NCBI GenBank assembly: GCA_016710635.1 | Contig: JADJVL010000007.1 | Location: 124,001-188,000 of the forward strand | Source: Holophagaceae bacterium | GTDB lineage: Bacteria; Acidobacteriota; Holophagae; Holophagales; Holophagaceae | Length of the DNA: 64,000 bases | Reading direction: 5' to 3' | Shown here: positions 25,378 through 33,277 of the stretch, piece by piece | How the letters are laid out: each line of letters opens with the position of its first letter | Numbering within the stretch: the first letter of the stretch is position 1 | The notes under the pieces: generated by a model | The model's database searches: none | What the model was told of the DNA's origin: nothing | What the model saw: the letters and a program-made list of their open reading frames with translations, nothing else | Translations under genes and position numbers: made by a program

Positions 25378-26491
25378 CGGCAGGGACCGGCGTCGGCGCC
25401 GCCTTCGGGAATCCATGCGCAGGCGTCCGCCTGGGCCAGCTTCGCCAGATCGCCGGAACCCTGGGACGCCAGGGGCAGGAGCCGCTGTCCGTCCCGGAGG
25501 CAGGGCTGGAGCAGGGGTCGGTCGCCGGGATTTCGCACCCCTTCCCCGAGCTCGCCGTGCCGCCAGGGATCCGGTTCCGCGGTGCCTTCCAGCCGCGCGA
25601 GCACCACCGGCAGGAAGAGCCGCGCGTTGAGGTAGGCCGACAGGGGATTGCCCGGCAGGCCGAGGATCACCCGGTCGCCGCCGGGATGGGGCAGCAGGGC
25701 CACGAGCATGGGTTTGCCGGGCTTGAGGCGGAGCTTGTGGAAGAGGATCCGCGCGCCCAGGTCCTGGAGCACCGCCGGCAGGTGGTCCTTCTGCCCCATG
25801 CTCACGCCGCCGCTGGTGAGGAGGACCCGGATCCCGTCGAGGTCCCGCAGGCGGGCCGCCAGGGCCGCGGGGTCATCGGGCAGGCTCGGCAGGCGGCGGG
25901 CCTCCGCCCCCAGGCGGTGGGCCAGGGCCGTCAGCATCGGTCCATTGGAATCGCGGATCTGGTGGGGCCGGGGCTCCGCGGTGAGTTCGTCGCCGGTGCT
26001 CGCGACGGCGACGACGATCCGTTCCAGGGCGGGCATCGGGTCCCCGACCTGGGCCAGGAGCCCGATGCGGGCGGCGTTGAGGGGCGTGCCCGGCGGCAAG
26101 AGCAGGTCGCCGCTCCGCGCCTGGCTGGCCTGGCGGCGCACGTGGTCGCCTGGCTTTGGAAGGACTTCCAGATGGATCAGCCCGCCTTCGGCGCGGAGCC
26201 GTTCCACCGGGACCACCGCGTCCGCGCCTTCGGGGAGCGCAGCGCCGGTCATGATGCGGACGCACGCGCCGGCGTCCACCCGCAGCCCCGCCGGATCATC
26301 CCCGGCGTAGAGGGTGCCGATGTTCCTCCGGGGCGCCTCACCGTCCACGGAACGGAGGGCCACGCCGTCCATGGCGCTGCGGTCCAGGGCGGGATCGTCG
26401 CGGTCGGCGCGGACTTCCGGCAGGCCGCCGCGGGCAGCGCCTGGCGTAGCAGGTCCAGGGCTTCTTCGAGGGGCAGCAGGGTCTCGGCCAT
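25359..26491 (-). pseudogene. moeA: Molybdopterin molybdotransferase MoeA with an early frameshift
   Basis: MoeA inserts molybdenum into adenylylated molybdopterin in cofactor biosynthesis. The first 23 codons read from ATG 26491 (AETLLPLEEALDLLRQALPAAA); a one-base loss in a G/C run at about 26421-26425 then shifts the frame, and the rest reads correctly down to 25359: SAMDGVALRS, CVRIMTGAALPEGADAVVPVE, ASTGDEL, RDSNGPMLTAL, LLTSGGVSMGQKD and LGLPGNPLSAYLN. Everything outside the indel looks intact and conserved, so a sequencing error is plausible. TAGACT lies six bases before the ATG. No other molybdenum genes are nearby. Confidence 0.85.
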
Positions 26492-26500
26492 GCCAGGAGT

Positions 26501-27322
26501 CTACTTTCCCGGCGGGGTCCCGGTCTTCAGCCGCCGAAGGCCCGCTGCAGCAGGCCGCGCCAACCCAGCAGGCGGATGCCCTGCTTTTCCACGCGGGCGA
26601 GGGCCCAGCAGACCTCCTGCCGCCCCTTCGACATGCCGGTGGTCCGTGGCCTCCGGAAGGCGCAGCCAGTCGCCGGGGCCCAGGTAGTGATGGTCGTCCT
26701 CGGCGTAGCCGTGGAGCACCAGGAAATCCTCGCCGCTCCGGTGCGCATGGTCCGGGAAGCGCTGGTCCGGCGGCAGCACGAGTAGGAAGAGCCGCGCGCC
26801 GGTGCGGGGATCCTGGGCCAGCTCGGCGGCGCGGCAGCCCATGAGCAGGGCGCTGCGCCAGGTCCAGGCGGCGGGCTCGGGGAGTTCCCGGCGCAGGGCT
26901 TCGGGCAGGTAGGGCGCTTCGGGCACGGGGCCGGCGCTGTGGATGGCTTCGTAGGCCTGCACCATGAGCCGCAGGGTGCGGTCCGCGTCCGGGGCCGCCG
27001 CGGCCGCCAGGGCCGGGTCCGGGATGGGATGGGCGGGCGGCGGCGGGGCGGCGGGCGCCTTCAGGGAGATCCGTCCCAGGGCCGCCGCGAGGGCCGCGTG
27101 CTGCCGGGTCCGGTCGGTTTCGGACGGAACGGCTTCCGCCGGCGCCTCGAGCAGGGTGCCCACGAGCCTGGGCAGGGCCTGCAGGGAGGCGACGAAGGCC
27201 CGGCAGGTGCGGCAGAGCCCGAGGTGGGCCTTCATCCGCAGGCTCAGGGGCGCGGCCAGCCGGCCCTCGAGGTGGTCGGTGGCGAAGCGGGTGACGTCCT
27301 CGCAGCGGAGCAGCAGGTTCAT
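26501..27322 (-). CDS. ChrR-like anti-sigma factor with zinc-binding and cupin domains (probable 3' frameshift)
   Basis: A 273-residue protein as read. The N-terminus has an anti-sigma zinc-finger pattern (HLGLCRTCRAF with an upstream His/Cys), and residues about 175-240 form a cupin (DHAHRSGEDFLVLHGYAED, GPGDWLRLPEATDHRH). ChrR proteins hold their ECF sigma factor inactive until oxidative stress such as singlet oxygen releases it. Near 26624 a run of four C residues seems to hold one extra base: without it the end would read EVCWALARVEKQGIRLLGWRG and stop at about 26527, which is a far better cupin ending than the Gly/Pro-rich tail now predicted. Start overlaps the sigma gene stop (translational coupling). 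Confidence 0.75.
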   Translation of the reverse strand: MNLLLRCEDVTRFATDHLEGRLAAPLSLRMKAHLGLCRTCRAFVASLQALPRLVGTLLEAPAEAVPSETDRTRQHAALAAALGRISLKAPAAPPPPAHPIPDPALAAAAAPDADRTLRLMVQAYEAIHSAGPVPEAPYLPEALRRELPEPAAWTWRSALLMGCRAAELAQDPRTGARLFLLVLPPDQRFPDHAHRSGEDFLVLHGYAEDDHHYLGPGDWLRLPEATDHRHVEGAAGGLLGPRPRGKAGHPPAGLARPAAAGLRRLKTGTPPGK

Positions 27323-27942
27323 GGCCGCCCCGCGGAAACCCGGACCTGGTCGGCGTAGCTGGCCAGGCAGCCCCGCAGCCCGAGGCGGGCGCGGTGCAGG
27401 CGCTGGCGCACCAGGTCGCGGCTGATGCCCAGGTGCCGGGCGATGTCCTCCGTGTCCCAGCCCTCCAGGTCCTTGAGGATGAAGACCGCGCGCTGGTCGC
27501 TCGACAGGCGGTCCAGGCCCTCCTGGACCCGCTCGCGCAGCTGCCGTCCTTCCGCCATGGCCAGGGCCTCCGCCTCTTCCTTGAAGCCCAGGACGGACTC
27601 CATGTTCCTGTGATGCCCGTCGTCCTCGAAGCGTGGCATGAAATCTTCGACGGAATCCTCCCGGCGCCGCTTGCGGGAGCGGCGCAGCATCAAGGCCTCG
27701 TTGATGCAGACCCGGTAGGCCCAGGTCGAGAATTTACTCTTGCCTTCGAAGCGGTTCAGCTGGGTGTGGACGGCGATCAGCGCCTCCTGCAGGGCATCCT
27801 GGGCGTCGGCCTCGTCCCCAAGAATCCGCAGGACGGCCGAATGGAACATGCCCAGGTAGGGCTCCACCAGCTGGCCGAAGGCCTCCCCGTCCCCGGCGAG
27901 GGCCTGGGCCAGGAGGCGTTGTTCGGATTCGGAGGAGGACAC
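27319..27942 (-). CDS. ECF-type RNA polymerase sigma factor
   Basis: A 207-residue sigma factor from GTG 27942. Sigma region 2 covers about residues 25-95 (DEADAQDALQEALIAVHTQL, FSTWAYRVCINEALMLRR) and region 4 about residues 145-195 (LSSDQRAVFILKDLEGWDTEDIA, ISRDLVRQRLHRARLGLR). A spacer of about 40 residues between them contains several His and Asp/Glu. The gene overlaps the ChrR-like anti-sigma gene by four bases, so the pair is a regulatory unit probably answering oxidative or envelope stress. TAGACT is seven bases before the GTG; the gene may control itself. Confidence 0.92.
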   Translation of the reverse strand: MSSSESEQRLLAQALAGDGEAFGQLVEPYLGMFHSAVLRILGDEADAQDALQEALIAVHTQLNRFEGKSKFSTWAYRVCINEALMLRRSRKRRREDSVEDFMPRFEDDGHHRNMESVLGFKEEAEALAMAEGRQLRERVQEGLDRLSSDQRAVFILKDLEGWDTEDIARHLGISRDLVRQRLHRARLGLRGCLASYADQVRVSAGRP

Positions 27943-27985
27943 TGCGTGCAGTCTACCAAGGCGCCACCGGTGCGCCGTGGGGCCT

Positions 27986-29992
27986 TCAGCGCGCGGTGGC
28001 CGCCTTGGGCTCCGCCGGGACAAGGTCCATGGGCTTGAAGGCGGCGGCGAGGGCGTCGAGGCGCCGGCCGAGTTCCTCCTCCTTCGGGCCCTGGGTCTGG
28101 GCAAGGTAGACCGTGTAGATCGCGGGCGCCGCGCGCAGATCGCCCTTGCCGGACTGGGCGGGGTGGATGCGGGCCATCACCGCGTGGCCGTCCTCGAGGC
28201 TCTGCTTGTGGTCGTAGGGAGCCTTCTGGTCCACCACCTTCAGCCAGCCCTTGCGCTTCTCCTCGGGGCTGTCGTCGGGCACCCGGAGGTGCTTGAGGAG
28301 GGTGAGGTACTCGTCCTCGCCCCAGGAGAGCTGCAGCCGCCGCAGGGCGGGCCGGGGCGCCCCGGGGCCGGGCTCGAAGCCGAAGTTGACGTGGAGCTTC
28401 GCTTCGTCGTCAAGGACGAGGAGCGCCTTGGGCAGGTCCACCTGGATCCAGGGGCTCCGCAGGGCGAAGCCGCCGTCCTTGCGGGCCACGGTCATCTCCT
28501 TGAGGAAGGCGGGCAGGGCCTGGGGCAGGGCCAGGAACTCCTCCCACTGCCTGGGCGTGCCCTTGTAGCCGATGGAGACGAGGTCCAGGATCCGCGGCAG
28601 GTCGTAGTTCCACTGGTCCAGCTCGTTCCAGGTGTCCTCCTTGAGGACCAGGGCGATGCCTTCCGGGGTGAGGGTGCCGTAGAGGAGCTTCACCTGGTCG
28701 GAGAACTCCTGGTGCCAGACGGCGAACCACCACACGCGCCCGTGCCGGTCCACGTGGCGGGTGACCTGGAGCGGCTCGCCGTAGGAGAGGATCCGAGTGT
28801 CCGCGGAGCCCACCTGCCGGTTCACCCGCACGCTCTGAAGGATGAGGTCCATGGCGGTCCGCGGCTTCTCGAAGAGCTCCCGGGCCGTCATGTGGGACGA
28901 ACGCCGCAGGGCCAGAAAGCTCAGGCCGGCGGTGCCCGCCATGGCGATCTGGCTGCCATCGGGCAGGGCCTGACCCTTGTAGTCGAGGTCGGACAGGGCC
29001 CAGAGGTTGGTGTTGCTGGCTTTGAAATACACTTCCGGCGCCGTGTGGTTCGGCATCTCCCGCATGGCCTCCTGGGAGGATTTCCCGACGGGATAGAACT
29101 CCGGGGCCAGCTCCCCCAGCAGCTCGTCCATGCCCTTGGTGTAGAGGGCCTTGAGGCCCTGCTGGGCCTTGTCGCGAAGGGCGGCGAGGGGCGCCGGCAA
29201 GGGCAGCTCCATGTCCCGGGGGCGGACGATGGTGTGGCCGGGCACGAGGGAGAAGCCGTAGGTGACCTTGTTGTGGAAGACGGCGGCCGCCTTCAGTTTC
29301 TGGAATTCCCCGGCGGGAAGGGCGATGGCCAGATTGTCCCGGCGCTGGACCACGAGGCCCAGGACGCGGCCCTTCAGGTCGACGAGGGGGCCGCCGGAAT
29401 TGCCGGAGTTCACGTTCGCGGAGATCTTCAGGTGCTGGAAGGCGCCGTCCATGGGTTCGGGGATCGAGCCCACCAGCTCGCCCTTCCGGATGAGAATTCC
29501 TTCGCCGTAGGCGTTGCCGATGGTGAAGACCGTCTCGTTGATCTCGTAGTCCGGCCGGAGTTGCAGCCAGGAGGCGAAAGTCTTGTCCTTCACCGAGAAG
29601 CGCACCACGTCCCGGTGCTCGTCGGCGGCGAGGATCTGGTCCACTTCCCAGGTCCGCTGCTGGGCGTCCCGGATGAAAAAGCGCTGAAAGGAGCGGCTGG
29701 GGCTGCTGGGCGACAGGACATGGAAGGCGGTCACCAGCTCGTGGTCGGAGATCGCGAAGGCCGTGCCGATGGAATGGAACTTGTCGTTGCGCTCCTGGAA
29801 GGGCACCAGATCCCAGGGCAGGGGCTTCTCGTAGACGATGCTGTCCTTTTCGGGCTTGGGGACCACCACCTCGTAGCAGGCGCCGCGGAGCTGTTTCCGG
29901 ATCTCCTGGGGGAGCTCCCCGTCCTGGGCGCGCAGGCTGGGGCCGGCCGCCAGGACCAGGAGGGACGCGAACAGGGCGAGCAGAGGACGCAT
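27986..29992 (-). CDS. Secreted trypsin-like serine protease with long C-terminal region
   Basis: A 668-residue protein; ATG at 29992 is preferred because AGGA lies eight bases upstream. A signal peptide ends in SLRAQ. Residues about 20-230 form a trypsin-like (S1C/HtrA-type) domain with the triad visible as TAFHVL (His), HRDVVRFSV (Asp) and NSGNSGGPLVD (Ser). The C-terminal 430 residues have no domain I know; they hold repeated Trp-rich strands and a closing region with YTVYLAQTQG. Absence of a PDZ domain makes it unlike classical DegP. It sits directly upstream, in transcription order, of the sigma/anti-sigma pair and may be part of the same stress response. Confidence 0.8.
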   Translation of the reverse strand: MRPLLALFASLLVLAAGPSLRAQDGELPQEIRKQLRGACYEVVVPKPEKDSIVYEKPLPWDLVPFQERNDKFHSIGTAFAISDHELVTAFHVLSPSSPSRSFQRFFIRDAQQRTWEVDQILAADEHRDVVRFSVKDKTFASWLQLRPDYEINETVFTIGNAYGEGILIRKGELVGSIPEPMDGAFQHLKISANVNSGNSGGPLVDLKGRVLGLVVQRRDNLAIALPAGEFQKLKAAAVFHNKVTYGFSLVPGHTIVRPRDMELPLPAPLAALRDKAQQGLKALYTKGMDELLGELAPEFYPVGKSSQEAMREMPNHTAPEVYFKASNTNLWALSDLDYKGQALPDGSQIAMAGTAGLSFLALRRSSHMTARELFEKPRTAMDLILQSVRVNRQVGSADTRILSYGEPLQVTRHVDRHGRVWWFAVWHQEFSDQVKLLYGTLTPEGIALVLKEDTWNELDQWNYDLPRILDLVSIGYKGTPRQWEEFLALPQALPAFLKEMTVARKDGGFALRSPWIQVDLPKALLVLDDEAKLHVNFGFEPGPGAPRPALRRLQLSWGEDEYLTLLKHLRVPDDSPEEKRKGWLKVVDQKAPYDHKQSLEDGHAVMARIHPAQSGKGDLRAAPAIYTVYLAQTQGPKEEELGRRLDALAAAFKPMDLVPAEPKAATAR

Positions 29993-30180
29993 GGTCATTC
30001 CTAGCAGGGCGTGACAGCCACCCGCCGGGGGCAATCCCCGGCCCTGGCTGCCTTTGGACAGTCTAGCGGCTTCCCCCGCGCCGCCCGCCGCCACGCGCCC
30101 CGGTTGTGCGTCAGGTCCGCCGGTCGCGCCGCAAGGGTTCGACCGCCCAAAGGAGTTCCGCATGGAACCGAGGCAGCGCG

Positions 30181-30186
30181 TAGACT
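30181..30186 (+). promoter_or_regulatory. -10-like element TAGACT
   Basis: TAGACT 22 bases before ATG 30209, with AAGGTGAGG as ribosome binding site in between. Confidence 0.4.
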
Positions 30187-30208
30187 GGATCTGAAGGTGA
30201 GGTTCAAA

Positions 30209-30409
30209 ATGAAGTGGACTGGAATGTATTTTCTAGGTTTTTTAATACTCATCGCAGGCCTGCTGGCGGCGCTCTGGAAGATGGGCGTCCTCGAAAGCAT
30301 CGGCATGGCCTGGACCGTGATCGGCGTCGTCATCGCCCTCGGGGTCGGGATCATGGTGGCGGTCAGCAACAGCGGCACGAAGGAGAACATCGAGATCGAC
30401 CGCAAGTGA
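30209..30409 (+). CDS. Small two-helix membrane protein
   Basis: A 66-residue protein with a strong AAGGTGAGG ribosome binding site. Two hydrophobic helices (YFLGFLILIAGLLAALW and AWTVIGVVIALGVGIMVAV) are followed by a charged tail. No family recognised. The short leader and good signals make it a real gene rather than a chance frame. Confidence 0.7.
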   Translation: MKWTGMYFLGFLILIAGLLAALWKMGVLESIGMAWTVIGVVIALGVGIMVAVSNSGTKENIEIDRK

Positions 30410-30441
30410 TCCGAAGCCGCCGACCCTGACCAGGAGCCCGG

Positions 30442-30825
30442 ATGTTGTCCCTCCCGCCGATCCCGCCCGTCTTCCAGGCGCCCGCGCCAGCGCCCACGCC
30501 AGCCCCATCGCCCGCCCCATCGCCCGCTGAAGAAGCGCGGCGGATCGAGGCGCTCATCCAGGCCATCGAAGCGCTGCGGGGCCGGGCGGTGTTCCTCCGC
30601 AACGGCGCCAGCCACGAGGCCAAGGCCGCCGGCGAGCACCTGCGGCTGAAACGGCGCAACGCGGGGGCGCGGGTGAAGACGGCGGGGGAGTTCATCCGCC
30701 GCTGCGCCACCGGCAGCAGCCTGAGCGGCGCGGCCTACCGGATCCGCTTCCAGGACGGCCACGAGCTGAGCAGCTCGGACTTCCTGTGGACGGAGCTCAA
30801 GAAGCTGGATCCCGCCCTCAAGTAG
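30442..30825 (+). CDS. DUF5329 family protein
   Basis: A 127-residue protein. After a Pro/Ala-rich N-terminal stretch (residues 5-30), the DUF5329 pattern is clear: EARRIEALIQAIEALRG, VFLRNGASHEAKAAGEHLRLK, RVKTAGEFIRRCATGSSLSG and YRIRFQDG. Function is unknown; relatives are small periplasmic or cytoplasmic proteins. It lies 32 bp after the two-helix membrane protein gene, probably in one operon. Confidence 0.75.
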   Translation: MLSLPPIPPVFQAPAPAPTPAPSPAPSPAEEARRIEALIQAIEALRGRAVFLRNGASHEAKAAGEHLRLKRRNAGARVKTAGEFIRRCATGSSLSGAAYRIRFQDGHELSSSDFLWTELKKLDPALK

Positions 30826-30924
30826 GCCCGGCGCGCCGGATCCGCCATTCCCCGCAGGCGCGGCGGCCTTGCCAGGGCCTCATCGGAACCCGGCGCCTGG
30901 ATATCGGCGGGCCATCTGCGCAAA

Positions 30925-31938
30925 ATGTCCGATTCCCCGAGGTCAGACATGGGCCAGTCCCCCGACAGCTCTTCCGCACCCGCCCAGGGCGCCGCGCCGG
31001 CGGAGGCCAAGCCCCGCGCGCCCTACGCCGGGCCTGAGGATCCGCTCCAGGTCCTGCTGGTGGGGCTCTGGGAGGACAGCCTCGGAGTCCCCCAGGTCGG
31101 CATCCGGGACAACTTCTTCGACCTGGGCGGCGATTCCCTGCTGGCGGCGGACATGCTGATGGAGGCGGAGGCGCTTCTGGGGGTCGAGATCTCCCCGGAC
31201 ATCCTCCTGGCCGGCGCCACCATCGAGCAGCTGGCGGCGGCCCTCCTCGCGGAGAACCGCGCCCTGGGCCGTCCCCGGGTGGTCGAAGTGCAGAAAGGCG
31301 CTCCGGAGGGACGCTTCTTCTACCTCCACGGGGACTTCAACGGCGGGGGCTTCTACTGCGTGAACCTGGCGCGGCACATGGGGCCGGACCAGGCCTTCTG
31401 CACCCTGCCGCCCCACGGCCTCGCGGGCCCCCTCGTCCCTCCCACCATCGAGGACATGGCCGCGGATCAGCTCAAGGCCCTCCTCGAATTCCAGCCCCAC
31501 GGCCCCTACCGCCTCGGCGGCCACTGCAACGGCGCCCTCGTGGCCTTCGAGATGGCCAGGCGGCTGCTCCAGCGGGGCGAGCGGGTGGAGGCCCTGGTGC
31601 TGATCTCCCCGGGCCTCGCCGCCCTGCCGACGCCGGTGGTGAACCGCGCGCCGGTGGTGGACCTGAGCCCCCTCTCCCTGGAGCACCGCCGCCAGGCGCT
31701 GCTGGAGATCTACCGGCAGGCCTGCATCGACTACTTCCCCCAGCCCTACCCGGGCCGGATCAGCCTTCTCTACTCCGCCACCGAGGCCGAGGCGGACCGC
31801 CCGCGCTACGACTGGAACCGGGTGACGAAGGACCTGGAGGTCCGCACCGTGCCCGGCGGCCATCTCACCATGCTCACCAAGCACATCCAGGAGCTCGCGG
31901 TGCAGGTGAAGGCTTGCCTCCAGGCCCCCGCGGTCTGA
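30925..31938 (+). CDS. Carrier protein-thioesterase didomain protein (PCP/ACP-TE)
   Basis: A 337-residue protein. Residues 40-110 are a phosphopantetheine carrier domain: DNFFDLGGDSLLAADML, with Ser71 as attachment site. Residues about 128-335 are an alpha/beta-hydrolase thioesterase as found at the end of NRPS/PKS lines: FFYLHGDFNGGG, PYRLGGHCNGALVAFEMAR and VPGGHLTML. The nucleophile elbow reads G-H-C-N-G, so Cys201 takes the place of the usual Ser. There is no condensation, adenylation or ketosynthase domain here; the acyl chain must come from elsewhere. It converges on the P450 gene, so the locus may make one product. A second in-frame ATG at 30949 has a better ribosome binding site. Confidence 0.85.
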   Translation: MSDSPRSDMGQSPDSSSAPAQGAAPAEAKPRAPYAGPEDPLQVLLVGLWEDSLGVPQVGIRDNFFDLGGDSLLAADMLMEAEALLGVEISPDILLAGATIEQLAAALLAENRALGRPRVVEVQKGAPEGRFFYLHGDFNGGGFYCVNLARHMGPDQAFCTLPPHGLAGPLVPPTIEDMAADQLKALLEFQPHGPYRLGGHCNGALVAFEMARRLLQRGERVEALVLISPGLAALPTPVVNRAPVVDLSPLSLEHRRQALLEIYRQACIDYFPQPYPGRISLLYSATEAEADRPRYDWNRVTKDLEVRTVPGGHLTMLTKHIQELAVQVKACLQAPAV

Positions 31939-31956
31939 GACGGGCCTCGGGCCGGG

Positions 31957-33276
31957 TCAGGGGCGCGGCGTCAGCCGCATCCTGATGCCGGCCACCGGGG
32001 CCGCGGACACCTCGTAGCGCTGCCGGATGTCCTGGTCCGGGAGCGGCTCCAGGTCGAAGTGGCGGAACAGGTGGGTGGCGAGGGCCTTGATCTCGAGCTT
32101 GGCGAAGTTGATGCCGAGGCAGGTCCGGGGCCCGCCGCCAAAGCCCACCAGGGCGTAGGGCGTCCGCGCATCCTCCTCCCGGGGAGGCGCGAAGCGGTCC
32201 GGGTCGAAGCGTTCGGGATCGGTCCAGACCCCCGGCAGGTAGTGCGAGCCCACGATGGAGTAGAAGAGCCTGGCCCCCGCCGGCAGGAGGTGGCCGCGGA
32301 AGGGCACGTCCTGAAGGATCCCCCGGGCGCCGTTGGGGATGGGCGGGTACATCCGTTCCGTTTCGCTCAGGGCCCAGCCCAGGTGCTTCAGGCGCCCGTA
32401 GTCCTCGGCGCTGGCCGGGTCCCGGCCCTGCAGGACCGTCTCCTGCTCCGCCCGGATGCGGGCGAGGTGTTCCGGGTGCACGCTCAGGAGGTACAGGAAC
32501 CAGGCGATGAGGCTGGTGGAGGTCTCGTGCCCGGCCACCAGCAGGGTGTTCATGTGGGCGATCACCTGCTCGTCGGAAAGGGGCTGGCCCTCCCGGTCCC
32601 GGGCCGCCACCAGCAGGCCGAGGGCGTCGCCGGCGGGCCGGGCGCGGCGGGCCTGGATCTTGGGCAGGAGCATGGCGCGCAGCCCTTGCCGCAACGCGTC
32701 GCGCCGGGCGTGCCAGGCCTCGTCCCGCCACTGGGCGGGCACGGCGTTCCAGAGATCGAGGAGCTGGGCGTACTGGCTGGAAAAGGCCTCGACCTCCGCG
32801 CCGGGCTCGAGGCCCGCCAAGGTCTCGGCGGCGATGGCGAAGGTGAGGCCCCGGGCCTCCTCGAAGACGTCCACCGTGCCCCGGGCCGCCCAGTCCGCCA
32901 CGCGCTCGGCGGCGACCCGTTGCATCACGCCCAGGTCCTGGCCCAGGTGGCCCATGGCGAAGGCCGGGCTCATCATCCGCCGGTGGTCGGCGTGGACCGG
33001 GCCGTCCATGCTCAGGAGGCCGTGGCCCAGGTGTTCCCCCAGCCCGAGGACCTCGCCCCAGCCGATGGCGGTGGAGAAGGCTTCCCGGTGGGTGTGGAGC
33101 ACCATGCGGTTGGCTTCGGGGCCGATGAGGAACAGGTAGTCCCCCGCCAGCCCGTGAACCCGGAAGACCGGTCCGAAGTCGGCGAAGCACCGGGCCATGG
33201 CCGGTCCCATGTTCGTGCGGTAGTCCCGGGGCAGCCGGCCCAGGGGGATGGGTTCCGCTTTCTCGGCCGGGGCCAT
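31957..33276 (-). CDS. Cytochrome P450
   Basis: A 439-residue heme monooxygenase. The I-helix oxygen-binding motif is LLVAGHETSTSLIAWF, the ExxR motif is SETERMYPP, and the heme loop is FGGGPRTCLGINFAK with Cys386 as axial ligand. The sequence style (LVAGHETS, PPIPNGARG, PAGARLFYSIVGSHYLPGVW) resembles CYP102/CYP4-like fatty-acid or terpene hydroxylases. No reductase or ferredoxin is fused. It follows the glycosyltransferase gene with one base between stop and start, so both are made together; hydroxylation followed by glycosylation is a natural reading. Confidence 0.92.
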   Translation of the reverse strand: MAPAEKAEPIPLGRLPRDYRTNMGPAMARCFADFGPVFRVHGLAGDYLFLIGPEANRMVLHTHREAFSTAIGWGEVLGLGEHLGHGLLSMDGPVHADHRRMMSPAFAMGHLGQDLGVMQRVAAERVADWAARGTVDVFEEARGLTFAIAAETLAGLEPGAEVEAFSSQYAQLLDLWNAVPAQWRDEAWHARRDALRQGLRAMLLPKIQARRARPAGDALGLLVAARDREGQPLSDEQVIAHMNTLLVAGHETSTSLIAWFLYLLSVHPEHLARIRAEQETVLQGRDPASAEDYGRLKHLGWALSETERMYPPIPNGARGILQDVPFRGHLLPAGARLFYSIVGSHYLPGVWTDPERFDPDRFAPPREEDARTPYALVGFGGGPRTCLGINFAKLEIKALATHLFRHFDLEPLPDQDIRQRYEVSAAPVAGIRMRLTPRP

Positions 33277-33277
33277 G

